A stretch of 64,000 nucleotides of DNA from a virus, in the IMG/VR virus record IMGVR_UViG_3300025880_000014, positions 1 to 64,000 of that record. One strand, written 5' to 3'. Position 1 is the stretch's first letter. Every line of letters begins with the position of its first letter. This document shows, piece after piece, positions 36,316-43,233 of the stretch. The translations under genes and the position numbers were made by a program. Below the pieces are notes generated by a model. That model saw nothing but the letters and a program-made list of their open reading frames with translations. It was not told where the DNA came from and ran no database searches.

Positions 36316-36780
36316 TTAATCTTCTTTTGATTTAAATGGTAACTTTTTATCGTGACCTCCGTCTCTAACTTCTTTAGCGACGTCTTTGTCAGCACCTCCC
36401 CAAGTTCCTTTTCCTTTTTCTAAGAATGCATTTATTCTAGCGTATCCCCATCCTTCTTGCGTCATACCTGGATGGTGTCCGCTGTTCCAAGCGTCCATTC
36501 CGCGTCTCATTATAATTCTCAATAATGGTACAGGTACTCCACTTTCCTTTGATTTATTCTTGATTCCGGTTTCTACAGCCTTGCCTTTGAGTGGGCTTCT
36601 GTCTCCTTTAGCTTTTTCTGCTTCATTAACAGATTCTCCTAAAATTGGAGTATTATCATAACCACATTCGTGACATATATAAGGTTCTTTTCCACCTTCA
36701 TCTAATCTCCACGACCAATCGCAACCTTCACAAGATACTTTGTTGGCTGAAAACTCTTCAAATAGTTTAATATATTTCAT
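36316..36780 (-). CDS. Tagged protein with zinc-ribbon-like pair and DUF5824-like domain
   Basis: The product has 154 residues. The tag MKYIKLFEEFSANKV is followed by CEGCDW and CHECGYD, two CxxC pairs about 20 residues apart, as in a zinc ribbon. The C-terminal part (VPLLRIIMRRGMDAWNSGHH, then PGMTQEGWGYARINAFLEKG) matches a domain common in phage hypothetical proteins (tentatively DUF5824-like). The domain is of unknown function. The gene opens the run of tagged genes, 29 nt after the UV endonuclease gene. Confidence 0.75.
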   Translation of the reverse strand: MKYIKLFEEFSANKVSCEGCDWSWRLDEGGKEPYICHECGYDNTPILGESVNEAEKAKGDRSPLKGKAVETGIKNKSKESGVPVPLLRIIMRRGMDAWNSGHHPGMTQEGWGYARINAFLEKGKGTWGGADKDVAKEVRDGGHDKKLPFKSKED

Positions 36781-36809
36781 GATTGATTTTTCTTGATTTA
36801 TATTATATA

Positions 36810-37739
36810 TCAGGATAAAACTAGATCATTTAAATATTCTTTACGATATTTGATTAAGGCAAGTTCTTTTGCTTTTACTTCTAATTCAATGTCAAGATCC
36901 ATATTGTATGTTTCAATCTTTTCGTATATGTAGTCAGCATGTGCTCGTAAGATAACTGAATCATCCTCGTGCAGTTTTTTTGAAGATGAGTAGTGGCATA
37001 GCTGTCGAATACCTGCGGGCCAAGTTGATGCTGCTAATTTAAGAGCATCTTCTTCGGGCATTGGATCTTCGTAGCACCTGTGGTGGTGGTAATCGAACGT
37101 AATTGGAGTGCCAATTTTTTCGTAGATGTCATATAGATCTTGTACGGAATATTGTGCTGGTTTGTCGTCATTTTCTAGAACTAATCTAGCTTGAGCAGAT
37201 GGACTTAGTCTTTTAAAATTCTCGACAAAACGTTGTTTTGCAGCTTCTTTGTCGCCATAAGAACCCCCGACATGGATATTCATAGAATATGTGTGATTTT
37301 GTGGTAGTCCCATTGTATCTAATATAAGAGCAGACTGATCTAATTCTCGGATAGCAGCTGTAACAACCTTTGGAGTTGGGCTTGGTAAAACACAAAACTG
37401 ACCTGGGTGAAAACCTACACGTTGGCCGTATTTTTGAACAAGCGTGCCAGCGCCTTTAAGTAAATTAGATATTGTTTGCCAATTAGGTAAATCAGATAAT
37501 TCATACTCACTCATCCAAGGAAACATAGAGCTACTCATACGATAAACATTAATGCCTTGTTTGTGATTCCACTTTATAATCTCAATAAGATCTCGTACAT
37601 TTGCTTCGGCCAATTCTCCGGCGTATTTGCTACCTTTAGCTGTGAATGTTCGTTTAATCATTGATCGACCGATCTTGATGTCGTGATCTTTTTGTAGTGT
37701 TAAATTAATGCAACAGTATCCGTAGTTTGCTTTTCCCAT
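36810..37739 (-). CDS. uvsE: UV damage endonuclease (UvdE/UvsE family)
   Basis: The product has 309 residues and is a TIM-barrel UV endonuclease. The start MGKANYGYCCINLTLQ is the family's N-terminal strand (substrate pocket); GINVYRMSSSMFPWMS, GFHPGQFCVLPSPTPK and TFDYHHHRCYEDPMPEEDAL carry the conserved metal-binding His/Asp/Glu residues. The enzyme nicks DNA 5' of UV photoproducts and abasic sites in a repair pathway independent of UvrABC. Light-exposed habitats favour this gene in phages. It is followed by the tagged operon and preceded by the 81-residue gene. Confidence 0.93.
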   Translation of the reverse strand: MGKANYGYCCINLTLQKDHDIKIGRSMIKRTFTAKGSKYAGELAEANVRDLIEIIKWNHKQGINVYRMSSSMFPWMSEYELSDLPNWQTISNLLKGAGTLVQKYGQRVGFHPGQFCVLPSPTPKVVTAAIRELDQSALILDTMGLPQNHTYSMNIHVGGSYGDKEAAKQRFVENFKRLSPSAQARLVLENDDKPAQYSVQDLYDIYEKIGTPITFDYHHHRCYEDPMPEEDALKLAASTWPAGIRQLCHYSSSKKLHEDDSVILRAHADYIYEKIETYNMDLDIELEVKAKELALIKYRKEYLNDLVLS

Positions 37740-37748
37740 GTTTGTTAT

Positions 37749-37994
37749 TTATATGTTATATAGTAATTCTTTGATTTTGTTTACAAATCTTTCAGCATCA
37801 CATGCCTCGTCTAGCGTAAAAACGTCTAGATCTTGAAATAATAATCCAGTGCCTGTGTTTACAAATACGATGTCACCGACAACTTCAACGTCCACAACCT
37901 CGTGGATCGTCATATCCTCTAAGTATATTATTTTAGAGGTGGTTAGAATTCTATCCATCCTTTGTCGAGTATTCATCATTTTGGTACTATTCAT
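37749..37994 (-). CDS. Small hypothetical protein under promoter element B
   Basis: The product has 81 residues from ATG 37994 (MNSTKMMNTRQRMDRILTTS). Start is uncertain: promoter element B ends at 38003, only 8 nt upstream, so Met6 or Met7 (37979 or 37976) would leave a more normal leader. The rest (VVDVEVVGDIVFVNTGTGLL, LFQDLDVFTLDEACDAERFV) suggests a small beta barrel and a helix. No known family. It begins the operon that also contains the UV endonuclease and tagged genes. Confidence 0.65.
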   Translation of the reverse strand: MNSTKMMNTRQRMDRILTTSKIIYLEDMTIHEVVDVEVVGDIVFVNTGTGLLFQDLDVFTLDEACDAERFVNKIKELLYNI

Positions 37995-38002
37995 TTATAT
38001 AG

Positions 38003-38034
38003 TAAATATAATCAATATAAATGATATAAAAAAA
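38003..38034 (-). promoter_or_regulatory. Promoter-like element, copy B
   Basis: Read on the minus strand: seven T, ATATCA, ten variable bases, TTATATTTA, matching copies A and C in every fixed position and spacing. It lies directly upstream of the 81-residue gene and just past a terminator, as expected for the start of a transcription unit. Confidence 0.7.
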
Positions 38035-38065
38035 TATAAAGTGATTTATTTTCACAAAAAGTCCT

Positions 38066-38087
38066 ATTTATAATGATTCTAAATAAG
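38066..38087. promoter_or_regulatory. Near-perfect palindrome, second copy of operator-like site
   Basis: ATTTATAATGATTCTAAATAAG differs from the copy at 20811-20832 at one base only. The first 19 bases form an inverted repeat with one mismatch. It lies 31 bp upstream of promoter element B, between it and the terminator. Confidence 0.5.
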
Positions 38088-38089
38088 AC

Positions 38090-38111
38090 AAAAAAAGGGA
38101 CCGAAGTCCCT
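38090..38111 (-). terminator. Intrinsic terminator with UUCG tetraloop
   Basis: The minus-strand RNA folds as AGGGAC-UUCG-GUCCCU followed by seven U. It closes the unit containing RNase HII and the small membrane protein. A second small hairpin (CTCGACTG/CAGTCAAG with one mismatch) lies directly upstream of it at 38117-38133. Confidence 0.85.
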
Positions 38112-38134
38112 GATTGCTCGACTGGCAGTCAAGC

Positions 38135-38479
38135 TTATTTCCAAAATAATTGTATTCCTATAATGCAACATGCTAATAATAAACATATTGCTGTTTTTGT
38201 TGTAATTCCCTCGTCTAATAAATAATATGTTAGGGCGGTAAAGGTTATGATTCCACAGGTAAATCCAATAAACCTGCCAGGCCATATTTGACCATCATAA
38301 TATTCTGCTATAAATCTAGTTGCAAGTATAAACATGTAACTAATTAAAGTACCTCCAATTATCGAAATGGTTAATGGATTCTTTTTAAACCATGGCCATA
38401 CGAATTGTCCGTTAGTTTGAATCCATATCATGGACTGTCCTAACGCGAATAGTAAAACGCCTGCTAATAAGCCTCTCAA
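38135..38479 (-). CDS. Small four-helix membrane protein
   Basis: The product has 114 residues with four hydrophobic stretches (about residues 4-18, 36-55, 70-88, 95-112) separated by short charged loops, consistent with a four-helix inner-membrane protein. Between them WPWFKKNPLTISIIGGTLIS and YYDGQIWPGRFIGFTCGIIT are the most distinctive segments. Size and topology resemble small transporter-like or holin-sized proteins, but there is no clear holin signature. It overlaps the RNase HII stop by 4 nt and ends before a terminator. Function unknown. Confidence 0.75.
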   Translation of the reverse strand: MRGLLAGVLLFALGQSMIWIQTNGQFVWPWFKKNPLTISIIGGTLISYMFILATRFIAEYYDGQIWPGRFIGFTCGIITFTALTYYLLDEGITTKTAICLLLACCIIGIQLFWK

Positions 38480-39114
38480 AACAATTCTCCGGTTGTGGTT
38501 AATAAATGCGAGATGAAACTATGCCTGTGATGTTCATTAGGTCCTGATTCTTTAATAGCATTTATATGTTGTTTGGTTCCATATCCTTTATTTGAATTCC
38601 AACCATACTGCATAAACTCTTCTTTTTCGCTTAATTCTTTCATAAGAGAATCTCGGCTTGTTTTAGCTAAAATTGAAGCAGCTGCTATCGAAGTATATTT
38701 GTTATCTCCACCTACGATTGTTTCAAATGGAATTCCATGATACCCGTGGAATTGATCGCCGTCTACTAAAATAAAATCAAACTTATGAGCATGTTCGTCA
38801 AGATTAGATAGACACTTATACATTCCTTGCATAGTTGCTCTAAGTATGTTTGTGTTTTCAATGTCTTCAACATTGACATGTTCAACGTGGAACGCGATCG
38901 CATTATTTAATACAATGTCAAGCGCAGTTTTCCTGTCTTTTTCATTTAGAAGCTTTGAGTCTTTAATTAATGGGTGAGTAAATCCGTGTGGCATTATACA
39001 TGCTGCAACCGTGACAGGCCCTGCCAGCGCTCCGCGACCTGCTTCATCTATTCCAACCTCTATGATATTTCTATCTTCGTTGAGAAATCCTTTAAGTAAT
39101 ATGTGTTTAGACAT
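38476..39114 (-). CDS. rnhB: Ribonuclease HII
   Basis: The product has 212 residues from the ATG at 39114; an upstream TTG would add 13 residues. GIDEAGRGALAGPV (residues 21-34) is the RNase HII signature with catalytic Asp and Glu; the later LVDGDQF and ASILAKTSRD segments supply the other acidic and conserved residues. The enzyme cuts the RNA strand of RNA-DNA hybrids and single ribonucleotides, so it could remove primers during phage replication. It follows the PhoH gene by 48 nt. The membrane protein gene overlaps its end. Confidence 0.93.
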   Translation of the reverse strand: MSKHILLKGFLNEDRNIIEVGIDEAGRGALAGPVTVAACIMPHGFTHPLIKDSKLLNEKDRKTALDIVLNNAIAFHVEHVNVEDIENTNILRATMQGMYKCLSNLDEHAHKFDFILVDGDQFHGYHGIPFETIVGGDNKYTSIAAASILAKTSRDSLMKELSEKEEFMQYGWNSNKGYGTKQHINAIKESGPNEHHRHSFISHLLTTTGELF

Positions 39115-39162
39115 TTCTATTTGGTATTTAAGTATTATACCTAAATATTTCAAATAGTTTAC

Positions 39163-39879
39163 TTATTCATTGTCTAATTTCCATCTGTCATATCTTTCAA
39201 CAACATCAATTAAGATCTTAGCTCTTACAATATCTTTTTGTGTAAATTGGTGGTGACCTATTCCTTTGATCCCTTTCATTAGTTCAGTAAACGGCTCAAT
39301 ACCTGCCGAGTTCTTTGAAATATCGTACTGACTCACATCACCTGTTACGATCACTTTAGAGGTCTTTCCCATTCTGGTAACAAATAACATAAGTTGTTTA
39401 AACGTGGCGTTCTGTGCCTCATCAAGTATCATGAGTGAGTCATCATAGGTATCACCTCTCATAAATGCCAAGGGTCTAAATTGAATAATTTCAGATTGGA
39501 CTAATTGTTCGGTTAATACCGGTCCGACTATTTTTGTTAAATTAGATATGTATGATTGCATGTATGGATCTATCTTTTCTCCGATATCTCCAGGAAGAAA
39601 CCCTAGTTTCTCACCAGCCTCTTGGATAGGCTTACATAAAATAATGTTTTTAATTTTGTTGTCTGCGAATAGTTTTAATGCAGCATAACATGCTGTAAAT
39701 GTTTTTGAAGTTCCGGCAGGACCTGAGCAAAAGGTTATTTCATTTTCTAATATATTTTGTAAATACGCTTTTTGTGATTGCCTTAATTGCGCTTTTATGT
39801 CTGCTGGTTTAATAACGACTTTACGTCTATTGATTCTGTTGTTTCCGTTTCCGTTGTTGTTATCAGAATTCTTCTTCAT
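39163..39879 (-). CDS. phoH: PhoH-family ATPase/helicase-like protein
   Basis: The product has 238 residues. Walker A is GPAGTSKT (residues 53-60), where the usual Gly before Lys is Ser. Walker B is ILDEAQ (151-156), followed by MGKTSKVIVTGDVSQYD, the sensor typical of the PhoH fold. A Lys/Asn-rich N-terminus of ~30 residues precedes it. PhoH is a common marine-phage gene; its ATPase may act on RNA, but its role in infection is not settled. Confidence 0.9.
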   Translation of the reverse strand: MKKNSDNNNGNGNNRINRRKVVIKPADIKAQLRQSQKAYLQNILENEITFCSGPAGTSKTFTACYAALKLFADNKIKNIILCKPIQEAGEKLGFLPGDIGEKIDPYMQSYISNLTKIVGPVLTEQLVQSEIIQFRPLAFMRGDTYDDSLMILDEAQNATFKQLMLFVTRMGKTSKVIVTGDVSQYDISKNSAGIEPFTELMKGIKGIGHHQFTQKDIVRAKILIDVVERYDRWKLDNE

Positions 39880-39898
39880 ATATTATATGTATTTATGT

Positions 39899-40156
39899 TT
39901 AGTCCCCTGCCATTATAACAAGTTCTTTTAATTTCATCAATTTATCACACTTCTCATATTCCTCTAATCCTTCAAAATATTCTACTAAAATATCAATAAA
40001 TTCACTTCTTTGCCCGATCCCATGTGGAATCTCGATTATGTCGTTTCCCTCTTTGAAAACAACAAACCTATTTACAGTTTTTGTAAAGTTTCGTGTAATT
40101 GTATAATATGAAGATCTCATCAAAGAGTCTCTGTCTTCTCCTAAAATATCTTTCAT
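39899..40156 (-). CDS. Small UVR-like protein, paralogue 1
   Basis: The product has 85 residues. The C-terminus (YFEGLEEYEKCDKLMKLKEL) matches the ends of the 84- and 86-residue genes nearby and resembles the UVR helix hairpin of UvrB/McsA. The N-terminal half differs from the paralogues (SYYTITRNFTKTVNRFVVFK). UVR motifs usually mediate protein-protein contacts. The gene is preceded by a 110-bp intergenic gap and followed by phoH. Confidence 0.65.
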   Translation of the reverse strand: MKDILGEDRDSLMRSSYYTITRNFTKTVNRFVVFKEGNDIIEIPHGIGQRSEFIDILVEYFEGLEEYEKCDKLMKLKELVIMAGD

Positions 40157-40266
40157 TTGATTGTTTCTATTTTTACCTTTTTCCGGTATACATTATATAT
40201 TAAATAGTGTCACGGGATACTACCCATTACGTGAAAAAAAATATAATGATATTATATTATCAAATG
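40157..40266. other. Intergenic region between bS21 and the first UVR-like gene
   Basis: 110 bp of AT-rich sequence. CACGGGATACTACCCATTACGTG at 40211-40233 is partly self-complementary, followed on the plus strand by eight A. No T-run in the right place and no conserved promoter copy were found. It may hold the promoter of the downstream gene. Confidence 0.4.
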
Positions 40267-40455
40267 CTATTCTGGATTTTTGAATTTTTGCTCTACGTAT
40301 TTTGCTTTTTGGATTTTAGCACGCTTTGCTATTGACGGTTTTGTATATTGTTTACCATCGCGAAGAGCTTGAGTTTGCCCTGTATTTCTTACTTTATATT
40401 TATATGACTTTAAAGCCTTTTCTATGTTTCCTTTTTCTACCTTGATTATTAACAT
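40267..40455 (-). CDS. rpsU: Ribosomal protein bS21
   Basis: The product has 62 residues and matches bS21 through its full length: an acidic/hydrophobic start (MLIIKVEKGNIEKALKSYK), then KVRNTGQTQALRDGKQYTKP, then the basic helix SIAKRAKIQKAKYVEQ. Cellular bS21 is 57-71 residues. It binds the 30S platform next to the anti-Shine-Dalgarno end of 16S rRNA. In Bacteroidetes ribosomes bS21 takes part in occluding that site, so phage bS21 could replace the host protein to favour phage mRNA. It overlaps the upstream 84-residue gene by 7 nt. Confidence 0.92.
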   Translation of the reverse strand: MLIIKVEKGNIEKALKSYKYKVRNTGQTQALRDGKQYTKPSIAKRAKIQKAKYVEQKFKNPE

Positions 40456-40703
40456 TGTATCTTGTCGATAATTTTTTTAATATTAGAGCATTTCTCATAT
40501 TCTTCTAATCCTATGAAAAAGTTTAAAATATTGTTAAGTGCATTTACTTTTTCTTCAGGATCTGTTTCGCTCTTAAGAGCTTTTTCTTCTCCATTAACAA
40601 CTGCATTATAAATCATGTTCATCATTGTTTCCTTTGAATCTTCTTTAAGGATTTCAATTCTATTTGAATCATTTTTTTCGGGAGTATCTCCTAAATCATG
40701 CAT
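40449..40703 (-). CDS. Small UVR-like protein, paralogue 2
   Basis: The product has 84 residues. The C-terminus (NFFIGLEEYEKCSNIKKIID) aligns with the 85- and 86-residue genes; the N-terminus is acidic (MHDLGDTPEKNDSNRIEILK). It overlaps the J-protein gene by 8 nt and bS21 by 7 nt, so it is translated with them. Function unknown; the UVR-type hairpin suggests protein binding. Confidence 0.65.
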   Translation of the reverse strand: MHDLGDTPEKNDSNRIEILKEDSKETMMNMIYNAVVNGEEKALKSETDPEEKVNALNNILNFFIGLEEYEKCSNIKKIIDKIQC

Positions 40704-41487
40704 TGCTTAATTTTTTAATTTGTTTAACGTGCTCTAACTGTTCTTCTGTTAGTTCAATATTAGATGTTCTTAATTTAATCATTAAGTTACCATACTGATT
40801 TGTATTATATATCGGAAATCCCATGCCCATAATTCTCAAAACTTTACCGTCATTAGAATTACTAGGTACTTTTACCTTAACACTATTAACTTTAGTGGTG
40901 ACTTTAAATTCTCCACCTAGTAAAATATCATAAAATGGTAAAGTATAATCTATCCAAATATCTCCATTGGTTACGATCATTTCAGAATCTGGCATAATAT
41001 TCATTATCAATATAACATCTCCATTTGGAGCAGATGAATTGACCGGGTGCGGCATGCCTTTTCCTTTTAATTTAAGTTTAGCACCTTCGTGAATTCCTTT
41101 AGGTATATTGACTTTAAATGTAGATTGCCCGGTATCGATTCTCTTGGTAGTTCCGTGATATACTTCCTCTAATGTTATACCAAGTCTAATCGTGATATCA
41201 GATCCTTTAGCGCTTTGATTAAACGCATTATCAAACATATTAGAAAAGTCTCCTCCGAATTGATTGTAGAAATTATCGAAGTTACCTGACCTGAAAGTAT
41301 TTTTAAGATCATACTCCTTTTTCTTGGTAGAATCACTTAAAGTCTCATATGCCTGTGAGATATTTTTAAATCGCTCTTCAGATCCTCCAATATCAGGGTG
41401 GTGTACTTTAACAAGGTTTCTATATGCCTTCTTAATGTCTGACTGGTTTGCGTCAGATTTTAAACCAAGAACCTCGTAGTAGTCCAT
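40696..41487 (-). CDS. DnaJ/CbpA-type J-domain co-chaperone
   Basis: The product has 263 residues. The J domain is complete (MDYYEVLGLKSDANQSDIKK, then AYRNLVKVHHPDIGG, with H-P-D at 30-32). A Gly/Phe-rich segment (FRSGNFDNFYNQFGGDFSNM) follows, then the C-terminal substrate domains (FKVNIPKGIHEGAKLKLKGK; VKVPSNSNDGKVLRIMGMGF). There is no CxxCxGxG zinc region, so it is the CbpA/DnaJ class B type. It stimulates DnaK; the phage presumably uses the host's DnaK. Its start overlaps the stop of the 54-residue gene by 1 nt. Confidence 0.9.
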   Translation of the reverse strand: MDYYEVLGLKSDANQSDIKKAYRNLVKVHHPDIGGSEERFKNISQAYETLSDSTKKKEYDLKNTFRSGNFDNFYNQFGGDFSNMFDNAFNQSAKGSDITIRLGITLEEVYHGTTKRIDTGQSTFKVNIPKGIHEGAKLKLKGKGMPHPVNSSAPNGDVILIMNIMPDSEMIVTNGDIWIDYTLPFYDILLGGEFKVTTKVNSVKVKVPSNSNDGKVLRIMGMGFPIYNTNQYGNLMIKLRTSNIELTEEQLEHVKQIKKLSNA

Positions 41488-41651
41488 TACTTGGATTCTT
41501 TAAGAGGGTTTGGCTTTTGATTTTTTGTAGCTTTTTTAGCTTCTTTAATTTCATTTCTTTTTAAATTAACTTCTCTCTTTTCAGAGTTTTCCATTAATTT
41601 AGCGATCTTTTCTAAAGCTATTGCTATTCTTTCTACTTGCTGTTCAGTCAT
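41487..41651 (-). CDS. Small Lys-rich helical protein, 54 residues
   Basis: The frame runs from the ATG at 41651 to a TAA that overlaps the next ATG by 1 nt (TAATG). It is open and contains MTEQQVERIAIALEKIAKLM followed by a Lys/Asn-rich tail. It lies between the UVR-like gene (15-nt gap) and the J-protein gene, and its spacing and coupling fit a real gene. It should form one or two helices; function unknown. Confidence 0.6.
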   Translation of the reverse strand: MTEQQVERIAIALEKIAKLMENSEKREVNLKRNEIKEAKKATKNQKPNPLKESK

Positions 41652-41666
41652 AGTGTATTATATATC

Positions 41667-41927
41667 TTACTTAAATAATTCAATCTCTCTTTTAAGATTT
41701 GCACACTTTTCATACTCTTCAATCTCTTCAAAGTAAAACATGGTCTCTTCTATAATGTGCCTGATCATATCAGGATCCCGTGTTTTATCCTTATCGATTC
41801 CATGTTTAACTATAGCTTCATAGTTTGCACGTGCAAGGCGGTCCTTGAGGTTATCCAGATGCTCTTGATCCTGGATTTCAATTCCACCTTCTTCGTTAAA
41901 TTCCGGTTCAAATTCAAAATTATCCAT
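41667..41927 (-). CDS. Small UVR-like protein, paralogue 3
   Basis: The product has 86 residues. The end (YFEEIEEYEKCANLKREIEL) is the best UVR-like copy, with the A-x-x-L-R-x-x-I style spacing. The start is acidic (MDNFEFEPEFNEEGGIEIQD). It is the first gene after promoter element C, so it should be expressed together with the J-protein and bS21. The three paralogues differ in their N-terminal halves. Confidence 0.68.
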   Translation of the reverse strand: MDNFEFEPEFNEEGGIEIQDQEHLDNLKDRLARANYEAIVKHGIDKDKTRDPDMIRHIIEETMFYFEEIEEYEKCANLKREIELFK

Positions 41928-41950
41928 AGTGTTTGTTTATTTGTTATAAG

Positions 41951-41982
41951 TAAATATAAACCTTTTATTTGATATAAAAAAA
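41951..41982 (-). promoter_or_regulatory. Promoter-like element, copy C
   Basis: Read on the minus strand: seven T, ATATCA, ten variable bases, TTATATTTA, at 23 nt before the start codon of the UVR-like gene. Same 13+10+9 layout as copies A and B. No copy of the palindrome is seen here. Confidence 0.7.
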
Positions 41983-42009
41983 TCCTGGTGAAAAAACTTT
42001 CAATTATTT

Positions 42010-42732
42010 TTAAATAATTGGCATGCTAGATATTTTCAATAAGATATTCATAGTTGCAAGAACATCTTTTTCACAGTAGTCTTTAATTCTTTCCAATCCT
42101 CCTTGCCAATATACTCTATTAACGTCTGATCCTGAGATATCATCTTTAGGCGTTGGGATTCCAAGAACATTACATAAAATTCCAAGAGATGCTCCATTAT
42201 ATCCTCCAAATTTCCAAACCTCTAAAGTATCTAATAGGCAGTTTTCCCACGGCTTTTGTTTGTGTAGGTGTAATTTAGTCGTAGGCATAATTCCGTTTAT
42301 CAAACACCTTTTAATAATCCAAGGAGCATCGAACTTTTTAATGTTATGCCCTGTTAGTTTTACGTTTTGATTTTTGTTAAAGACTGCAATTAAAATTTGG
42401 TTAAATTCAGATAGTAATGTATGTTCATCATCTCCATAAAAAGATTTAATCTTAGATTGTATTGGCATTCCAATTTCGTCAAACTGAATTTGACCAATTG
42501 ATATTGTAACTATCTTTCCGAATTCTGGATGTAGTGATGCGTTTGACTGATAAAAATCTTCATCGCTCAAATCAGCTTTTTCTTTTTCATATGATTTAAT
42601 CTGTTCTGCCTTTTGGAGCCATAAATCATATAGACCTTTACCAAACTTTTTTAAATCTTCTAATGTTTCGTATTGAGCAGTTGTCTCAATATCTAAGAAT
42701 AACATTTCTTTTAACTCAGATTGACTATACAT
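42010..42732 (-). CDS. 3'-5' exonuclease, DnaQ/PolB-exonuclease-like
   Basis: The product has 240 residues with an RNase H-like exonuclease fold. MLFLDIETTAQYETL (residues 10-24) holds the D-x-E motif at 14/16. KLTGHNIKKFDAPWIIKRC is motif II, with the Asp typical of the predicted PolB-like 3'-5' exonuclease family (DNA_pol_B_exo2). DYCEKDVLATMNIL is motif III with its Asp. It could process 3' ends during replication or recombination or degrade host nucleic acid. It overlaps the 78-residue gene by 8 nt. A proofreading role is not shown. Confidence 0.85.
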   Translation of the reverse strand: MYSQSELKEMLFLDIETTAQYETLEDLKKFGKGLYDLWLQKAEQIKSYEKEKADLSDEDFYQSNASLHPEFGKIVTISIGQIQFDEIGMPIQSKIKSFYGDDEHTLLSEFNQILIAVFNKNQNVKLTGHNIKKFDAPWIIKRCLINGIMPTTKLHLHKQKPWENCLLDTLEVWKFGGYNGASLGILCNVLGIPTPKDDISGSDVNRVYWQGGLERIKDYCEKDVLATMNILLKISSMPII

Positions 42733-42961
42733 TTCTTATTAATTCGTTACGGGTTAATGCTATTTGTCGAATGCTTACAGGATATTTGGTGCCATCTGTT
42801 GTAATAAATGAACAGAATTTTTCACCATAGTGTTTTGATAGACTTTTAGATTCTGCGTAGAATGTTCCGTGTAAAACAGAACCTGCAAAACTAAAGTAGT
42901 ATTTCTCTCCTATTTTAGGAGATTTTACTGTAATGCTTCTTTGTATTTTTTTCTTTGCCAT
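42725..42961 (-). CDS. Small basic hypothetical protein
   Basis: The product has 78 residues, starting MAKKKIQRSITVKSPKIGEK. Later FSFAGSVLHGTFYAESKSLS and the C-terminal half suggest a small SH3-like or OB-like barrel. No known family. It is translated with the exonuclease gene (8-nt overlap). Confidence 0.66.
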   Translation of the reverse strand: MAKKKIQRSITVKSPKIGEKYYFSFAGSVLHGTFYAESKSLSKHYGEKFCSFITTDGTKYPVSIRQIALTRNELIRNV

Positions 42962-42992
42962 ATACTTATTATATATGGAAATCTAAAAAAGT

Positions 42993-43226
42993 TTATAGTT
43001 CCATCCAACTAGAATGTTCCCTAACCTCCCTAATCATTGTATATACCTCATAGTTGACGTTTATCTCTAGGAACCCTCCAGAAATAGTTTCTGGAAGGTC
43101 TTTAGGATTAATCCAATATTCCGGTAGCTTATCTGTTCTCTTATTAATAAAATCAAATAGAGCATCTACCTCCATATGGTGGACGTATAATGTGATATGC
43201 ATGCAGTTCATGTTTGGATATGCCAT
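42993..43226 (-). CDS. Small hypothetical protein
   Basis: The product has 77 residues: MAYPNMNCMHITLYVHHMEV, then a helix and a final strand (GGFLEINVNYEVYTMIREVR). It looks like a small alpha/beta domain. It lies 7 nt after the oxygenase gene's stop, between that island and the exonuclease genes. No family recognised. Confidence 0.66.
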   Translation of the reverse strand: MAYPNMNCMHITLYVHHMEVDALFDFINKRTDKLPEYWINPKDLPETISGGFLEINVNYEVYTMIREVREHSSWMEL

Positions 43227-43233
43227 AGCTTAA

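Noticed and set aside
36316-36395. Upstream extension of the acetyltransferase frame to the GTG at 36395
   Set aside because: It would overlap the preceding gene by 80 nt, and the shared N-terminal tag begins precisely at the GTG at 36314.
40211-40233. Partly self-complementary sequence followed by A8 on the plus strand
   Set aside because: Stem is weak and broken, and the T-run is on the wrong side for a minus-strand terminator; no plus-strand gene ends here.
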